Assembly: GCA_964035545.1 (NCBI GenBank)
Contig: OZ037767.1
Span: forward strand, 5,393,680 to 5,457,679
DNA length: 64,000 bases
Direction of reading: 5' to 3'
Origin: Bugula neritina
Lineage: Eukaryota > Bryozoa > Gymnolaemata > Cheilostomatida > Bugulidae
The first letter of the stretch is position 1, and the number at the start of each line of letters is the position of its first letter. The position numbers and the translations under genes were made by a program. The notes under the pieces were generated by a model, which was not told where the DNA came from, searched no databases, and worked only from the letters and a program-made list of their open reading frames with translations. Below are positions 28,301 through 55,000 of this stretch, one piece after another.

Positions 28301-29709
28301 CACCTTTCAGCAACCCTGCAAACCCCCTAGATATTGTTTCTGATATTTTGTTTGATGACAGGGAACAATGGGTACCAAGATGGTCTCCAGGCCTTCCTAG
28401 TATGTTAATCTTATTACAACTATTACCACACAAGGATATCCACACTATTGGCTTCTGCTATATTTAGTTTTATAAGCATTTAACATGCTGGTTTATATCA
28501 ATATAAGGCAATGCTTAATTATTTATTTCATGAATTAATATACCCAGAACTTTTATACAATATCATGACGTTGTAGTAACTGTAATGCATCTTTTATGCA
28601 TTAAAAAATGAAAAAGTATATTTCTAGGAGGAGCCACGAGTTTCCAAGCCACACTTTGCCATGAACTTGGTCACAGTCTAGGCTTAGATCACTCCGCAGA
28701 TCCTACTGCTCTAATGCGAGCTGTTTTAGAGGTCTCTGATACGCCAGTCACACTAGGTCGTGATGATATTAGAGGCATACAGTTTTTATATGGTCGCTCT
28801 AATGGCTTGGTAAGTTACACATTTGGGTCTTTCTACTTAATTTAGTGCACACTCGAAATCTCCAGTTTTTTTAGCTATGTTTCGAAATTTAGCTGCTAAT
28901 GAATTGGGTATTTGCTCAAAGCATAATAGAATTTTAATAAATATAACTAAATAATCAAGTTTATGTTTAATTTTGCTTAATTTCCCATATTTTCCCCTCA
29001 TTATTTAGCTAATTTAGATTTGCGGACCGTCACGGTTTTTTCGTGCCACATATATATAATATTAAGTGCATATGACAATGACGTATGCTTTAATGTTGGA
29101 GAATCCCCTTCCAGCATTTTTTGTTATGCATAATGAGAACCAGCACATAAAAATATCACGTACAGTAAGTTTCAATGGATTTTGAGCAAACTGTAATGTT
29201 AGGTCATAATTTACTAATGTGTACTATAAATGAAGTAGAACAACTCAATTATCAAAATAAGCTGCATAAACATATTTTCACATTGTTAACAGATGCAATT
29301 TATACTCTTTTCCCTTTTGCAGACTATTTCGAACAGGTCGGGGTCTTCTTCTGCGACACAACGAAGGAGAGTCGCGCCACAAGTTCTAACGGTCTTGCCA
29401 GCTTCACAGCAATTAGTTCCAGCCTTTCCCGCTTCACAGCAATTAGTTCCAGCCTTTCCCATCACAACGAGAGTTTCTGTCTTACTGGTTCCTCGTTTCA
29501 GCAGGCGTCAAATTTTACTTAGTACTCGAAGAATTAGCAATATAAATAGAGGTAGAAGTATAACAGGTCTTCGAAGGCTGCAAACAGGCAGAGCTATTAC
29601 AAATTGTAGAAATAGGAGACAAACAGGCACAAAAAGGAGAAACAATGCTCTTAGTAGAATAACGTGTCAAACTATAAAATCACTAAAAAGACAAAGTGTC
29701 AATGGCTAA
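25318..29709 (+). CDS. Matrix metalloproteinase 2 of 3, furin-site, Arg-rich tail
   Basis: Exons 25318-25449, 26127-26223, 27500-27738, 28168-28399, 28628-28809 and 29323-29709 give 422 residues, with the same intron phases as the two neighbouring copies. The first of two adjacent ATGs opens a signal peptide ([16 protein letters not shown]). The cysteine switch PRCGNKD is at 90-96 (C92). RKKR at 107-110 fits furin/proprotein-convertase activation in the secretory pathway. The zinc helix [11 protein letters not shown] is at 245-255 and the Met-turn at M263. The structural-zinc histidines are missing, as in the other copies. The last exon encodes a 128-residue tail, rich in Arg with many Gln, Ser and Val, instead of hemopexin; it contains a perfect 30-bp tandem duplication at 29401-29460. 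Intron 5 contains a half copy of a foldback repeat. Role: secreted matrixin protease; the tail may tether it to anionic matrix (inference). Confidence 0.9.
28828..29040 (+). mobile_element. Half copy of the foldback element, in protease 2 intron 5
   Basis: Shares GGTC...CACACTCGAAATCTCCAG, TTAGCTGCTAATGAA, AATAATCAAG and ATTATTTAGCTA in the same order as one arm of the 24.45-24.87 kb element, with scattered differences. Only one arm is present. Confidence 0.55.
29401..29460 (+). repeat. Perfect 30-bp coding tandem duplication
   Basis: Two identical 30-base units inside the last exon of protease 2 encode [10 protein letters not shown] twice. Perfect identity points to a recent event. Confidence 0.97.
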
Positions 29710-30344
29710 ATTAGAGTTGCATAAAAATTAGAATATTATCCTAGAAAATTTTTCATATCAAGTTCGGAAATGTTAAAACTATTATATAGTTGAAAACTGT
29801 TAGGACTATTAAATATACTCATTTTATATTCTGTCTGTACTCCTTAAGGCTGTGAGCTAAACTATATGTTATTAATGTGTTATTCAGTGCTTGCAATGAA
29901 CAAAAAGATTATGTGGGTTATTGCAGCAACTTTGATGATTATTTTTTTTAAATATAAAATATATAGATAACTATTATTGTATTGAAAAAGTTGTGAAAAT
30001 TGAAAGCTTTCACATCACTAAAGTTGAAAAATATAAGGCTATAGGAGTTGCTTTTTCTGTCAACAAAATAACTTTCTTCAATTAATTGTTACAGTATTAT
30101 TATAGGAGGATGTTTTGTATTATACAATTGCGTTGTTATATATGGCATTTCTGGTTTTGCAGTTGCATATGTATTTAGATTTTAAATAAAATCTCAATAC
30201 GCTTGGGATTGGCTACTATTTTCGGCCAATCAGATTCTAGAGACTAATGAGTCATAAAATCACTTGAATTGTAATCCTGTTGCTGTGTGCTCCTTGAGTT
30301 CACTTTGCAAACTCTTCAACCTAAACTGGTTGCTAAATTACAAC
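29710..30344. other. Spacer between proteases 2 and 3
   Basis: Only 635 bp separate the stop of protease 2 from the ATG of protease 3. An AATAAA at about 30184 may end the upstream transcript. Nothing else seen. Confidence 0.5.
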
Positions 30345-35121
<4,777 letters not shown>

Positions 35122-35628
35122 GAATTGTGCAATAATGTACAAATTATTAATCATTGTGAGAAATTGTTGTTTTAACAGCTATATTTCTAAAGTTTATATT
35201 TAAAGCATTTGCATAGACTAAGGCCTTATTAAGGGTTATGCAGCTCACTATTTAAGGGTTTATATTTACTGTAGTGTTAAAAATCAGCTCAGTCTACTCA
35301 AAACTTAGTCTATTCTCCCTGGACAAAGGAAGTCACATATGTTACTCCCAGTAATAATTTATTATTAAACTATAGGCAGATAACAAAACAAGACCATTGA
35401 AACTACCACAATTATAATATCCATACAATTATAGTTAGAGCCTACTGATATTTTCAATATAGTTCCACAGGAAGACAACTCTAAATACACTCAGAATTTT
35501 TTTTACAACTATTGCATAATTATGGCATTTCATGTAATCTAATAATTCAAAATACATATAGTAACTGATTTTTATTTGATATTTATTAATTGGTAATTTG
35601 CAACAATGTTGAGATATCATGGTAGTTT

Positions 35629-35634
35629 AATAAA
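35629..35634 (+). terminator. Candidate poly(A) signal of protease 3
   Basis: AATAAA lies about 500 bp past the stop at 35121 and before the next gene's ATG at 35793. No transcript evidence; nearer variants may be used. Confidence 0.3.
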
Positions 35635-35792
35635 CAATGTCATAAATCAAAACAATAGAAACGGGTTGCTGCTTACACTGCAGATTTGATTGTTAAAAGA
35701 AATGCAGTATATGACTACATTCTAACTATTGTTTATACCAATAGCATACTTCAACGTATGAGCAAGAGAAAAATTTATTCTAGGAGGTAGAG

Positions 35793-43696
<7,904 letters not shown>

Positions 43697-44401
43697 ATCA
43701 CCACTAAAGGTTTATGAGATAAGACAGTCTGTGGTAGTCGAGGATGGATATTTATTCTGATGCATGATGAATCAGCCTTGCTGTAAACCGTGTTGGTAAA
43801 CTGACACTTATCATGGAGGATATAGTAGCTGATCACTTAGCATCTAAAGTCTGCCATTACACAGATTACTCACGGCACGGCCCTAGATTCAATCTGGCAA
43901 CACCTTCCATTCATTACGTAACGGAATGTCACATTTTTTATTTTCTGGCACAAAGTTGCCAAGATAGAGATTAGGCTGAGTAAACAATTAGATAAGACAT
44001 TGTTGAACAATGCCAGTGGGAAGCCTGATTGTAAAGGAATAAGGCTTTCTGCCATAGAAGACTATACCAGCCAAGATTTCATAATCTTATAGACACTGTT
44101 GTTGGGCCCATGTCCTTGCACAATGTATTATGTGATTAACTTTTTAATTTGCATAATTTCCAATTAATCAATTTAACTGCTAGCATTAAAGTTCTGACAA
44201 GCATAAAATAATGTTATTGCTGATAGGTAGCAAAGAACTTTGGTGGTTTAGAAGATTTATGTAATTTTAGTTTGTGATTAAGAATGCATGAATGATTATG
44301 GACTATACTGTCTGTAAAATACTTCGGAAAAACAAAAAAACATTTTTTCATTAACATTGTATTCAAAAATACATATAATTACTTGAATTGCTAAATAAAT
44401 G

Positions 44402-44404
<3 letters not shown>

Positions 44405-44447
<43 letters not shown>
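44405..44447. repeat. (TA)n microsatellite
   Basis: Pure TA array just downstream of a possible AATAAA poly(A) signal (44394-44399) of the membrane-protein gene. Confidence 0.97.
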
Positions 44448-44449
<2 letters not shown>

Positions 44450-45944
44450 CAAAACTTAAGTTTCATAAGAATATATTTGATGATTATTGTTAGATAACAT
44501 TGAGTTCAGGATATATGTACAGTTTTACAATACCGAAATATGCCTGATATCCAACACTCATTTCAGTATCAAAGCTGGCACGTTCAACCCCCTCCTCCTT
44601 CAAACCTTATAAGCAACAAAACTTCAATGTAAGAAATATGCCACATCATAATTGCATATATAGCCATAGCCAACTTTCAAAAATCTTTATCAGTAAAAGA
44701 ATGTAAAGATAAAGTTCATGGTTGGCTTTGTGATGTAAGCAAGATATAGCTAATATAAAATATTTTACAACTGAATTGTCCAAACAAAGGAAAGATAACT
44801 CTTGTTCTTGACAGAGTTTATCCTTTTTATAGTAGTTCACAAAGAAAGTTCAAGTTTTTATTATATTTTGAGAGAGAGTATTATAGCAGCTGTATTATAA
44901 TAGCTAAAAGTGTGAAATTTTCAACTTCTTATTGCGTGATTGTAGAATTATAGACGTTTGCTATAACTTATTATATCGCTGTTATTCATAATTTATTGTT
45001 GGGAACGCTGAAGTAATTGCTTGTTATACTAGCAAAAATAGCAGCACCAGTTTAGTTTGTAGAATAAAATATTACTAAATGCTAAACTCTTTAACTGATA
45101 ATTGTAGCACATTTTGAACTAATGGAACTTACTAATTATCTGAAAAAATAAAACACTTTGAAAGAGTTTCCATCAGAACAAATAAGTTAATACAAGTGTT
45201 CAGCTAATGAATGTCAGCTCATATTATTTGAAAATCAATTTCAAATTAGATTAATGCTAAATGTTCAAAAATTTACTGGCAACGTCCTAGACAATATTTA
45301 GCTAATACAAGCGTTAAACTGCATAAATATATCATATTATAGTGGGATAATTGAGATAACCATCAAAACTAGATTAAGTTGAGGGTGCATGGGTGTAAAA
45401 ACTTTCAGAGTTCAAATTACCAACTTTAATATATTGGGCAGATGTCAAAGCGTGATGAAATCATGACTAGCCTAGTTTTTAACTTTTAAAGTAACACTTC
45501 TAACTTTCAAGTCTAACTGATTAAAATTGATGCAAACATAAATCGTCTTCTTTAATTAAGTTGACTGAATGTTGGTCAATGATGATTAAACACAGAGTCT
45601 TATCACGTGAATGTAAAATAAGTGGAGTGCTTTTTGCTTTAACTTATGTAAGATGAGGAATATTTCACGTGACATGTAGATAAAGCTACAACTATATCCG
45701 AGATTGTGGAAATAAGGCTATATATGCATATAGAAGAACATTGTTAATTTTTTGTTTTCTTTAGCATTGAAAAATGGAAAACAAACAGTAAGCCCAATTC
45801 TAGTTTTTAAATAGTTATTATATTTCCTATAATGTCAAAGTTTTTTATATTTCAACAGTTGTACCTGAAAGAACACTTGGCTGAATATTATTTATACATA
45901 CATGTATATATAAAAAGTATTGCCAGCAACATAAAAACTGCATA

Positions 45945-45947
<3 letters not shown>

Positions 45948-46020
<73 letters not shown>
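45948..46020. repeat. (TA)n microsatellite
   Basis: TA array of about 72 bp in intergenic sequence. Confidence 0.97.
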
Positions 46021-46022
<2 letters not shown>

Positions 46023-46491
46023 TATAATATATAGAAGTTTGGTAAGAATTATGTACTACTTTACAAGCAGTCAAGTTATGTAATTAAACTTACTAGCATT
46101 TGAATAATTTCATTTTAACAGCAAAATGAGACTTGGCGCTATTTGGAGAGGAAAGGCAAGTTCCAACACATAGCAATGACCATATATGATTATATTTATA
46201 AGTCTACATGGAGCAACATTCTTTGAATTACTTGGATTGTTTATATAGACAAAGTTCATGATGAGAGATTACTAGTGACGTGGTTAATCTGCATGTAATC
46301 TGAATCAACAATACTGGCTCCTAAAGTTAAGTTATTGTTCTCAGAGTGCAAGTTATCTTGTGAATATTTTATCTTTTGGTTCCAGTTTAAATATCATAAA
46401 ATTAAAATTCTGACATGTTTTTAGTTGATAAAGACTGTCATATAATTAAATTTGGTAAAAATGTAAAACATTAATTTCCCAATATATTTAT

Positions 46492-46571
46492 ATGTGTGTG
46501 TGCGTGTGTGGTGTGTGGTGTGTTGTGTGTGTGTGTGATGTGTGCTGTGTGTGTGTGTGGTGTGCGCACAC
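46492..46571. repeat. Imperfect (GT)n microsatellite
   Basis: GT-rich run with GTGTGGTGTG and GCGCACAC interruptions. Confidence 0.9.
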
Positions 46572-48606
46572 AAATTCAAAGGTACATAGAAAGATTACGT
46601 GCTTTTCTACTTTGTAACCTATCATCCTGCCTATTTATTTGTTACAGCTGCATATATGCAGAAAAAAACTGCTTTATCATTGAATTAAAGGTTAACTTCC
46701 TTGCAAAGGTTTGAAAAAAGTACTTAAAAGCAGTTTATCTCTACAGCAAATGCAAGCTATGAAACAGCAAAGCTATAATAGAAAAGTCATTGAGCAATTG
46801 TTCTCTAGGAGATTTTCATTGTTACATGTTGGTAACATGGATCACGAGTTGGTAACACATGTACTACATGAGGAAGTCTTTATTCAAAGCCATTTGCTAT
46901 TATTTAGGCTACTATTTGCAGTTTTTACATTCAGCCAATTACCTCTAGTTAAACTTTGTTTAGCTAGTTTTGGTTACAAGTGTCGGAAATATCTGATGAC
47001 TCAAGTGTTTTCTAGTCTGGTTTCTTACTCTATCAAATGATAACAAATCACAGGACTTTCAGCTCTAGTTCTGAGAAAAACAATTTAATAAACCACAGCT
47101 AAGTTTTGATTTAGTCAGGAAAGAAAGATTCGGAGATTAAGTGGTAACTTGGGGTTAGGTTATAAAAAGTTTAAGAAGTTTAATTTCATATCAAATTTTC
47201 ACGCTAAATGTTTATTGGAAGTATATATAGGTTGGATATTGCTTCTATTATCACATCGTGATAGGTAAAGCTAAACCCTATGCTATCAAATGCAAGAATT
47301 CCAATTAGATAATAAATACATTGCTTTCATAGATTACATATTACCTTATCTAGCTATGAATGAAAATTGTTTATGGTATCTTGTGGCTGCTGTTTTAAGG
47401 CTAAGTTCAGGAGTTCTATGAAGTGTACGCGTACATGTATATCTCTAATCACACATTCACTGGTTACTGTGTTTGTATTTTTAATTACATTTGTCTTTTG
47501 TTCTATAATACAAGTTGAATTCATATTATATACAGCATGGAAATTTTCTATTTGCCGTAATTACTTATGAACCATGCAGTAAGTTTAATAAACAGTTTTA
47601 ATGTATGTTTTGCAGTTTATTATTTATAATGCAAACTTATATGCACCATGCTTTATTTTGCCTAAATTTAAACTATGTTTTATCAAATTTTATGCTAACA
47701 AAACAGCCGCAGTATCAAGGCATGGTAGTGATTTTATCAAATAAAAGCTATAAAGGATCGAAGAAAAATTAGTTGCAAAAGTATTATGTTTGTTTCTTGG
47801 TTTATTCAAAGTTTTCATCTGTTTTCAAAGTTTTCATTAAACTTTCAAATCTTCACAGCTGATTTGCCATTTTAATTTGGTCCATTCTTCAAAATTATAA
47901 ATAATAGTTCGAGTTGTGACGTGCATTCCCCTCCCCCATATTTGTTTATTAAACTTGTTATATTGCTAGTATTATAGGTTAATGAATCATTGCCATGAAA
48001 ACATTAACTTAATCTGCTATACAGAGATAATATCTAAACCATTTTGTGTCTTTGATTTGCCCCAACTATAGTCTTTCAACTTTTATAATACGAAGTCAAT
48101 CCATTATTCAAGCAGTTAACTGTATAGTCAAGATGTACTCAAATTTAAAACATTATAAAATATTTCTACCAAACTAATTACCACTCTGAAACAATCAGTT
48201 GTCTATGAATGACATAATAGCTCTACATAAGCAAATAACTATCACTCATTCTAAATTACATTGTAAATTAATGAAAAACACAAATTTAGTCTTATAATTT
48301 ATTTTATATTTTATACATAAAAGAATAAATACTAAATATCTTTTAACAAAGCTATGCCAAGTTGTCTGAGTAAAAACCTATATAGAATGCTACAATGCTA
48401 TACAGGGTCTAAAAATAAACTTATTTGTTAGTTAGACTTTATATTGCAGCTACCATTGTTATAGGCTTTGTCCAATAGCAAATCTATTACGTCACAATAT
48501 TTACGGGAGATTTTTACAAAATCAAAATTAATTTACAGTAAAAAAGGAGGGACTTAAAACTGTGGCACCCAAAATATAAATTTAATAAAAATAAATCTAA
48601 AACTTT

Positions 48607-49005
48607 TTAAATAAATGACTTGATAGATGACTTAGAGGGACAGGGTTGTATTTCTGAGGGTTTGTTTAGATTTTCCCAATCAGAACGAGTTACAAAAATG
48701 CCTTCAATTGTGTTTTCATCAATTTCTTTGGACTCTGATACTTCATGAGATTTTCTGCATTTTTGGCAGCAACGACAGAATTTATACAGATAGTACAAGG
48801 CAGCGATGACAAGAGCTGTCAGCACTGACACACCAACTATGGCAATTGAGATTATTTCATGAGGCCCAAAGTTCCACAGAGGCTCTAGTCTTTCTGATGC
48901 TGTGGTTGTGTCTAGTTGTAAAATGTCAGTAGTGGATACAGTGAATGTAGTCTCAGAGAAGATGGGTTCTGTGGATGATTCTAGAATGTGTGTTAGGTTG
49001 GACAT
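48607..49005 (-). CDS. Small Ser/Thr-rich single-pass membrane protein
   Basis: From the ATG at 49005 the frame gives 132 residues ending in TAA at 48609-48607. The first ~50 residues are Ser/Thr-rich with an NLT sequon, as in a short O-glycosylated ectodomain. A membrane helix (IISIAIVGVSVLTALVIAALYY) follows, then KFCRCCQKCRK, a juxtamembrane Cys/Lys cluster typical of palmitoylated stalks, and an acidic cytoplasmic tail. No signal peptide is visible, so it is either N-out by the helix alone or an upstream exon supplies one: an AG acceptor lies two bases before the ATG, and an ATG followed by a GTAAGT donor lies at about 49325-49350, but that exon does not join in frame. No homology recognised. 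Confidence 0.55.
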   Translation of the reverse strand: MSNLTHILESSTEPIFSETTFTVSTTDILQLDTTTASERLEPLWNFGPHEIISIAIVGVSVLTALVIAALYYLYKFCRCCQKCRKSHEVSESKEIDENTIEGIFVTRSDWENLNKPSEIQPCPSKSSIKSFI

Positions 49006-52000
49006 TCTAAAAAATACCACATGTAGTTGTATAAGCAGAAGCAACACAAACTAATACCTCACGATATATCGTCATTGAACATTTCGGCTGATCTATGTTT
49101 GTAACCAAGTTTGTTGCTTAAACTTATAACAGCTAGAATAATCTCAGGTGACAAAGATCAAATGTGCAATATAAAAATTCAAGTCATTTTTTGTAGTTTC
49201 TATTGTTTTATAACACTGAATAACAAAAAAATTGATTATTGTTCTAATAATATTGCACCCTTTCAAAAAACGTTTTTCAAATACAATATAGAAGAATAAA
49301 AATGACTGTAAAGACAACTTACTTTGAGAGTTTGAAGATGTACTAAGCATAAAAACAGCTAGTGTATTTCTTTAGCAAATAGCTTTGAGATATATCAACA
49401 GTTGTTGGTGCGCCTAGCCTCTACTGGAAACTGGGAAGAGCTCTGTCGTGCAATTACTTATATTGCGGATAGAAGGTTTGCTCTCTAATCTATTGCAACT
49501 GCACTCAAAGCTTACCCAACCATAGCTATTATAAATACCGACTACCTGATAACCACTTATCTTAGGATTTAGTTTGATACCATTTCCTTCCTTTATGTAC
49601 CACATAAAGACGTAAGTCTCTTAGGCAATTTACCCAACCTTTATTTTACCATCCTCCAATGATAAGCCCAAAATTATTGAGTATACATGCTTGTTATTCA
49701 GTTGTGCAACATATGAATGTTGCTTGACAGTTAGATAACTTTATATTATATTAATTTACTACCAATATTTCTGTAAAGCAGCAAGCTATATTCTTAGTGC
49801 AATTCATTTACATAATAAACAAACATACTTTTGTAACATATTTAGCTAGCGAAATATCTAGCCTATCTATTGCAGAAAGTTGTGACTAATAGTGCAATAT
49901 CTTGATAAACTTTGAAATGCAACACTGTTGGGAGTCCGATGTTACAGTTGATGCTAGATCTAAGGCTAAAGCAGTTGCTATACGTTGAGCTACAGTCATT
50001 TGATATAATATATGCCGCATTTCCATATGAGAAGTACTTAATAGTGGATAAATCAGTCATTTATGGTTATCTATCAACAAGTATAAATAGTCCCAAGGAT
50101 TGCATTACATTGACAGTAATTATGTTTAGAGGTTACCCTAATGAACCTGCCAACTATACTTGAAAGCTAACAAATTATGATAGAATGAGCTGCTATGCTA
50201 TGGATATTTCTAAGACTACCAGCCATAATAATTGATGGGGAAATAATGTAAATGAAGATGCAGTTTTTTATAATAATATCTAGGCTCGGCAATTGGCCCG
50301 AGATTAAACGAATATGTCGTAAACTTTGTTTTCATTTTTTTTCTTTAAAAATAGATGCGCTACCATAAAATTAGTAATGCACTAAAGTCTAAACATGTGG
50401 TGCGGTAACTCGTGCCGCGATAATTGTGGGGAGCTAAGACTCTTACCTATATAGTTTGCTAGGCTAATAATTTCCTTTGTTAGCTTCTTATATCAACTTT
50501 ACGCATATATTTCTGAAGCTAAGAATGTGTAATTTTTAAATTGAAAACTCTACAAGTGTTAAAAATGTTATATATATCTAATTTACAATGAGTGCAATGG
50601 CTACAGTCAAATAATTTGAACTATAATTAAAATAGCTTGCAACTATAATTGGTAAGGAAATGATGGAGTTATGACAAATTTGGTGTTTCCTTTTTAATTA
50701 GGCAATACAATATATTATTTCTAAATATTTCCATCATTGGGTACACTTCCACCAGTATTTTAGAGACTTTGAATGTCACAACTTAAGTTCATCATATATA
50801 GCTCCTGCATATTGGTGTAGATTTGTAACTTCCATATACTCATGCTAATAGAAGAATTGGTTTCCTGCCTTTCAATTATTTGTATATATTGTAAGCAGTA
50901 TATTCGGTATGCCTATATTATATTATAATATATTTTTGCATTGCTGTTTTGATAAAAATATATCATAATTATAGTATTTCAATGTGTAAAAGTAATGATA
51001 AATGTTTAAAATATATTATACTTAATTGTAGCTTGTATTTCAAACAAACGTAATTTGGGCATACCATTATTCAAGCTGCATGTATATAAAAACTAAAGCA
51101 TAAAAGCATGCATATATAGAACAATCCTCAAAATTGGAGCAATAGCCGCTTTTATAAGTAGTCTCCAGCTACAATTACAGTAAAGATACTTATATTTACT
51201 TTCTTTATATTATAACGGTTCAACAAATGTTTTATTAAATGAGAATTGTAGGTCTAGTAATGAAAATTGGCTTCTATTAAAGAATTCGCGATAAACATTT
51301 ATACAAACCAGTAATGCGCCATATTTTGTAACATTTAGTTATGCAAATAGCTACATAATTGGCTATTGTAAATCTCTACGTTTATTGAAAATGTAAACTA
51401 AAGCTGCACATGCTGATAAAATTTCAATGCGTTTTAGCCATTTTAATTACAATGTATGAAGATGTGTAAGTAATTTAGTAGAAACAGTGCTGCACTGGCA
51501 GTTTAAGAAGTAGTTAAACATCAAACGTGATTTATCATTTAGAGATCTCTATAAATAAGTTACTAATTCTGAGAGAACAAAACTTAGCGAAATTGTTCAG
51601 ATGATAAACTAAAAATCTTACGTAGATAAAAACTGTTTTATATGCAAGATATCAAATTATAGACTTTGTTTTGAGGCATGGTTTCTTACATTTCTATTAT
51701 TAAGATTTTAATTAGCCATAAAATAAATTTTTAGATTTCTACTGGCACAAAAAACACTTATAAAGATTTTTTAGTATATTTCTTTTGCTATTTTTACCAA
51801 CTAACTATAATACTTAATAAATAAATAAAATAAATAAATAAATAAATAAAATTTCTTATGTTATTTCTAACAGTATATGGCTATGGTATATTTTATAGAA
51901 ACTATCATTTGACAGGTTTGTTCATATAATTTCAAAGGCAGGTTTTTTGAGAAATACAACAGCATGCAGTCCTGCAATGAAAAACCTTTTCGCGATGCAG

Positions 52001-55000
52001 CGAATCATCAACTATACAATACTGTGTCGGGTCATTCGCTAACAGCTAGAAATGATACAAACTATAGATAGCTGTCTTACAAAGCAGGAGCAATACTAAT
52101 GATTGAATGCTCTACGTATGTCGCACCACCAAGCAGACACACTCATATTATTTATATTTTATTTGAATCTGTAATTAACCTACATTTTATATGCAAGGAA
52201 ATTGAGTCTAGTTCTTGAGAATTCTCATTAAAATTACTTGAAGCAAAAGTTATAAAAACATTGTGTTGAAAGCTAGACTTCATTATTATACATACATCAG
52301 AGCCAAAAGAGCTGGTTATAATAACTTTGCAAAACAATTATTTTTGTGGTTATTTTAAACACAGTATCATGACGTATTGAAATTTTTAATTTAAAACTGC
52401 CTCTTTTAATATTTTACATACTGTAATTGTCAATTTTGGTGAAGCTATCTTTTTAATTAGGTTTAACTTATATAGCATTGAATTACATAGTATATTTGCA
52501 ATATTGTACATTTCAATACCAACAATGAATTTCAAAATAAATAATTTATTTGTTATAGGGTTTTAAGTAAAACTCAGAAGAAAATGTTATAGTTTTCTTT
52601 ATCACAAACAACTAGACACTATGAGTAACTGCATGAGTAGATCAATGGAAGTTGAAAAAAATCGCTATTGATGAATAATAAACTAAGCATTTTAATTACG
52701 TAATATGAACTCTTTCTATATATTCTATGTAGATGGGCTTTCAAATAGTCATGAAATCACTCAAAGCTATTTCATCAATAGCTAAATAAGGTTATATTTT
52801 ACAATTAAACTTCAATCAATAAAATATATGCTTTGCTAATAATAAATGGTTAACCTTTAAAAAAAATCGAAAGCTTGACAAGCAGAGCAAAGAGACACAA
52901 TGACCGGGTCATGAATAGAAACCTGCAGACACCAGCGGCTGCTTTTCAATTAAATGAGACTTTATTTCAATTATATTGGCACACGACTGAAGCATTCTGT
53001 ATAAATTTGGCACTTATAGTTACATCGTATATTAATGAGAGACGCATAAAAAGCTAAATGACTGTTAATTATTCACTTATTTTTGCCATTAGAACTAATC
53101 ATAAATTTCACAAATAAATCAATTAACTTCTTCCAGCTCCAGGCAAGGAATTATAAATCTGTCTGCATTCTGAATTGTGTAGAGATTTGATTCAACTGCC
53201 AGATGCAGAGAGATATTATTAGCTTGCAAATATATTGCAGCAGGCTACCTGCAGTTTTTGCAAACATTTAATTAATTATAATATATGGCATACTTGCAAC
53301 AAATACAACAAAAAATGGGTATATTCTCAAAATTATGTTATTGGCTAATCATTGGAAAATACTGAGCCAGACTTACAGGCAATAAATTTGTTGTGTAAGC
53401 ATTTCCTTTTTATATGCCGAATATTATTTGTTACTTAAACGATTTATGATACTTATTCCATTTGTATATACATGCAATGCATTTTGCTTTAAGGTATGAA
53501 TTTAAATAAACATCAGGCATCTTAGTAAAATGAATGTTATTTGATTTTGCATGGTAATCATGTTAGCGTTGTTTTATCGCAATGCAAATATTACTTGTTG
53601 CTGCTTTTAGCTGTCTACAACCTTTTGATAGCTTTTTTTAAAACCTTCTCAACTTTGGACTATCTGCGTGTTGTATATTATAAATGCTACTGAATGAGGT
53701 TTACTAAGTGGATAATTTTATCGTCTTATGTTTTCAATGCAGGCTATAACCCTGAATCAATTTGCTCTTAATTCTATACAATATAAGAACAATTCACAAT
53801 ATTCTTTAGCAAGACCTACTAGATTTGAATTATGTTTTTATTAATTATGTAACCTTAACACACGATTTACTACTGCAGAAACAAAATAAAATAATGTTAG
53901 TCCAACAAATAAAACCGGAGGGTTGCCAGCTAAATCTAAAGCATGAAGTGGTTTGCAACCCATGACCATTTAGCTGCTCCATACGGTTTTTAATCAAAGA
54001 TGCAACAACAACTTGACTGATTAAAGTTACAGCAGATGCTTTATAGTTGTAATGATGTTTGTGGAAATCAATTAAATTATACGCAAGTTCTAAAAAGATA
54101 TGTATGCAATAAAATTTCAAAAAGCTCACTATTTTAATTCTGCTCACAAGGTTTGTTTATATTTCAAATTGTTTAAAGGTCAAAACCTTAACACCTGCAA
54201 ACCTTTTTATATAAACTGAGCAAGAAGTAAAAACTTTAAAGCACTGTTCGCATACTTTAAAATATTAAGTGGTGGTAATTAAAAAAGGTTAGCATATGAG
54301 AAATTGAATTTTAAAAACGTCATCCAAAATTGAAGTTTCGGTGGATCCTAATGTAGTTTGGACTGTTTGAGGCTAAATTAGTCTTTACATCGTATTGAGA
54401 AATTGCTACAAGCTTGTCTAACATCTTGTTACTATAAAGCAACAGTTTGACCAGAATAAGTTCAAAATTGGTCTTTATTTTATTTCTATGCAAAAATTAG
54501 CTGAGTCAAATATTATAATGGCAATTTATTAATCTCCGATCTAACTATCAAGTCTATTTAGATTTACCAGTCATAATGATAATTAACAATCATTAAGTCT
54601 GCTAGATTTATATTGGAAAAGCTGAAGAATTGATTTCTTAGTTTTGTGTGCGAAAAACATTTATTTAAGATTCCCATTTTACTAATAAGCAATTGCCACC
54701 GTAAGAACATAAATTATACAACCAGTTTATTTCCTTTGATATATTCAAATGATTGATGCCTCAAAGTTTACATAAATGTTAGCAAAGAACTTTGTAGTAT
54801 GGCAGGTAAAGTAAGATTGATCTGTTATCAATTGGGCTATGCAGCTGTTCTTAGACAAAGCTGACATAAAGCTGACTTAAAACTTATTGGTAACAAAATA
54901 TATAAGCAAGAAGCAAATAAATTTTGAATTGAACGTCCAGCAATTGAAATCAAAATCATTGTTTAAAAAGTGTTTCTGCAAAATAAGAGACATGAGAATT

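Larger units (their letters stand above)
43697..48606. other. Intergenic with microsatellites
   Basis: No supported gene. A frame at 46750-47040 has an AG shortly before its ATG, but no family resemblance and AT-biased codons, so it is left out. AATAAA at 44394-44399 may serve the membrane-protein gene. Confidence 0.45.

Noticed and set aside
28197-28445. Minus-strand 82-codon frame
   Set aside because: Shadow of the protease 2 catalytic exon 4 on the plus strand.
53845-54147. 100-codon minus-strand frame
   Set aside because: It starts at GTG rather than ATG and is AT-biased with no recognisable feature.
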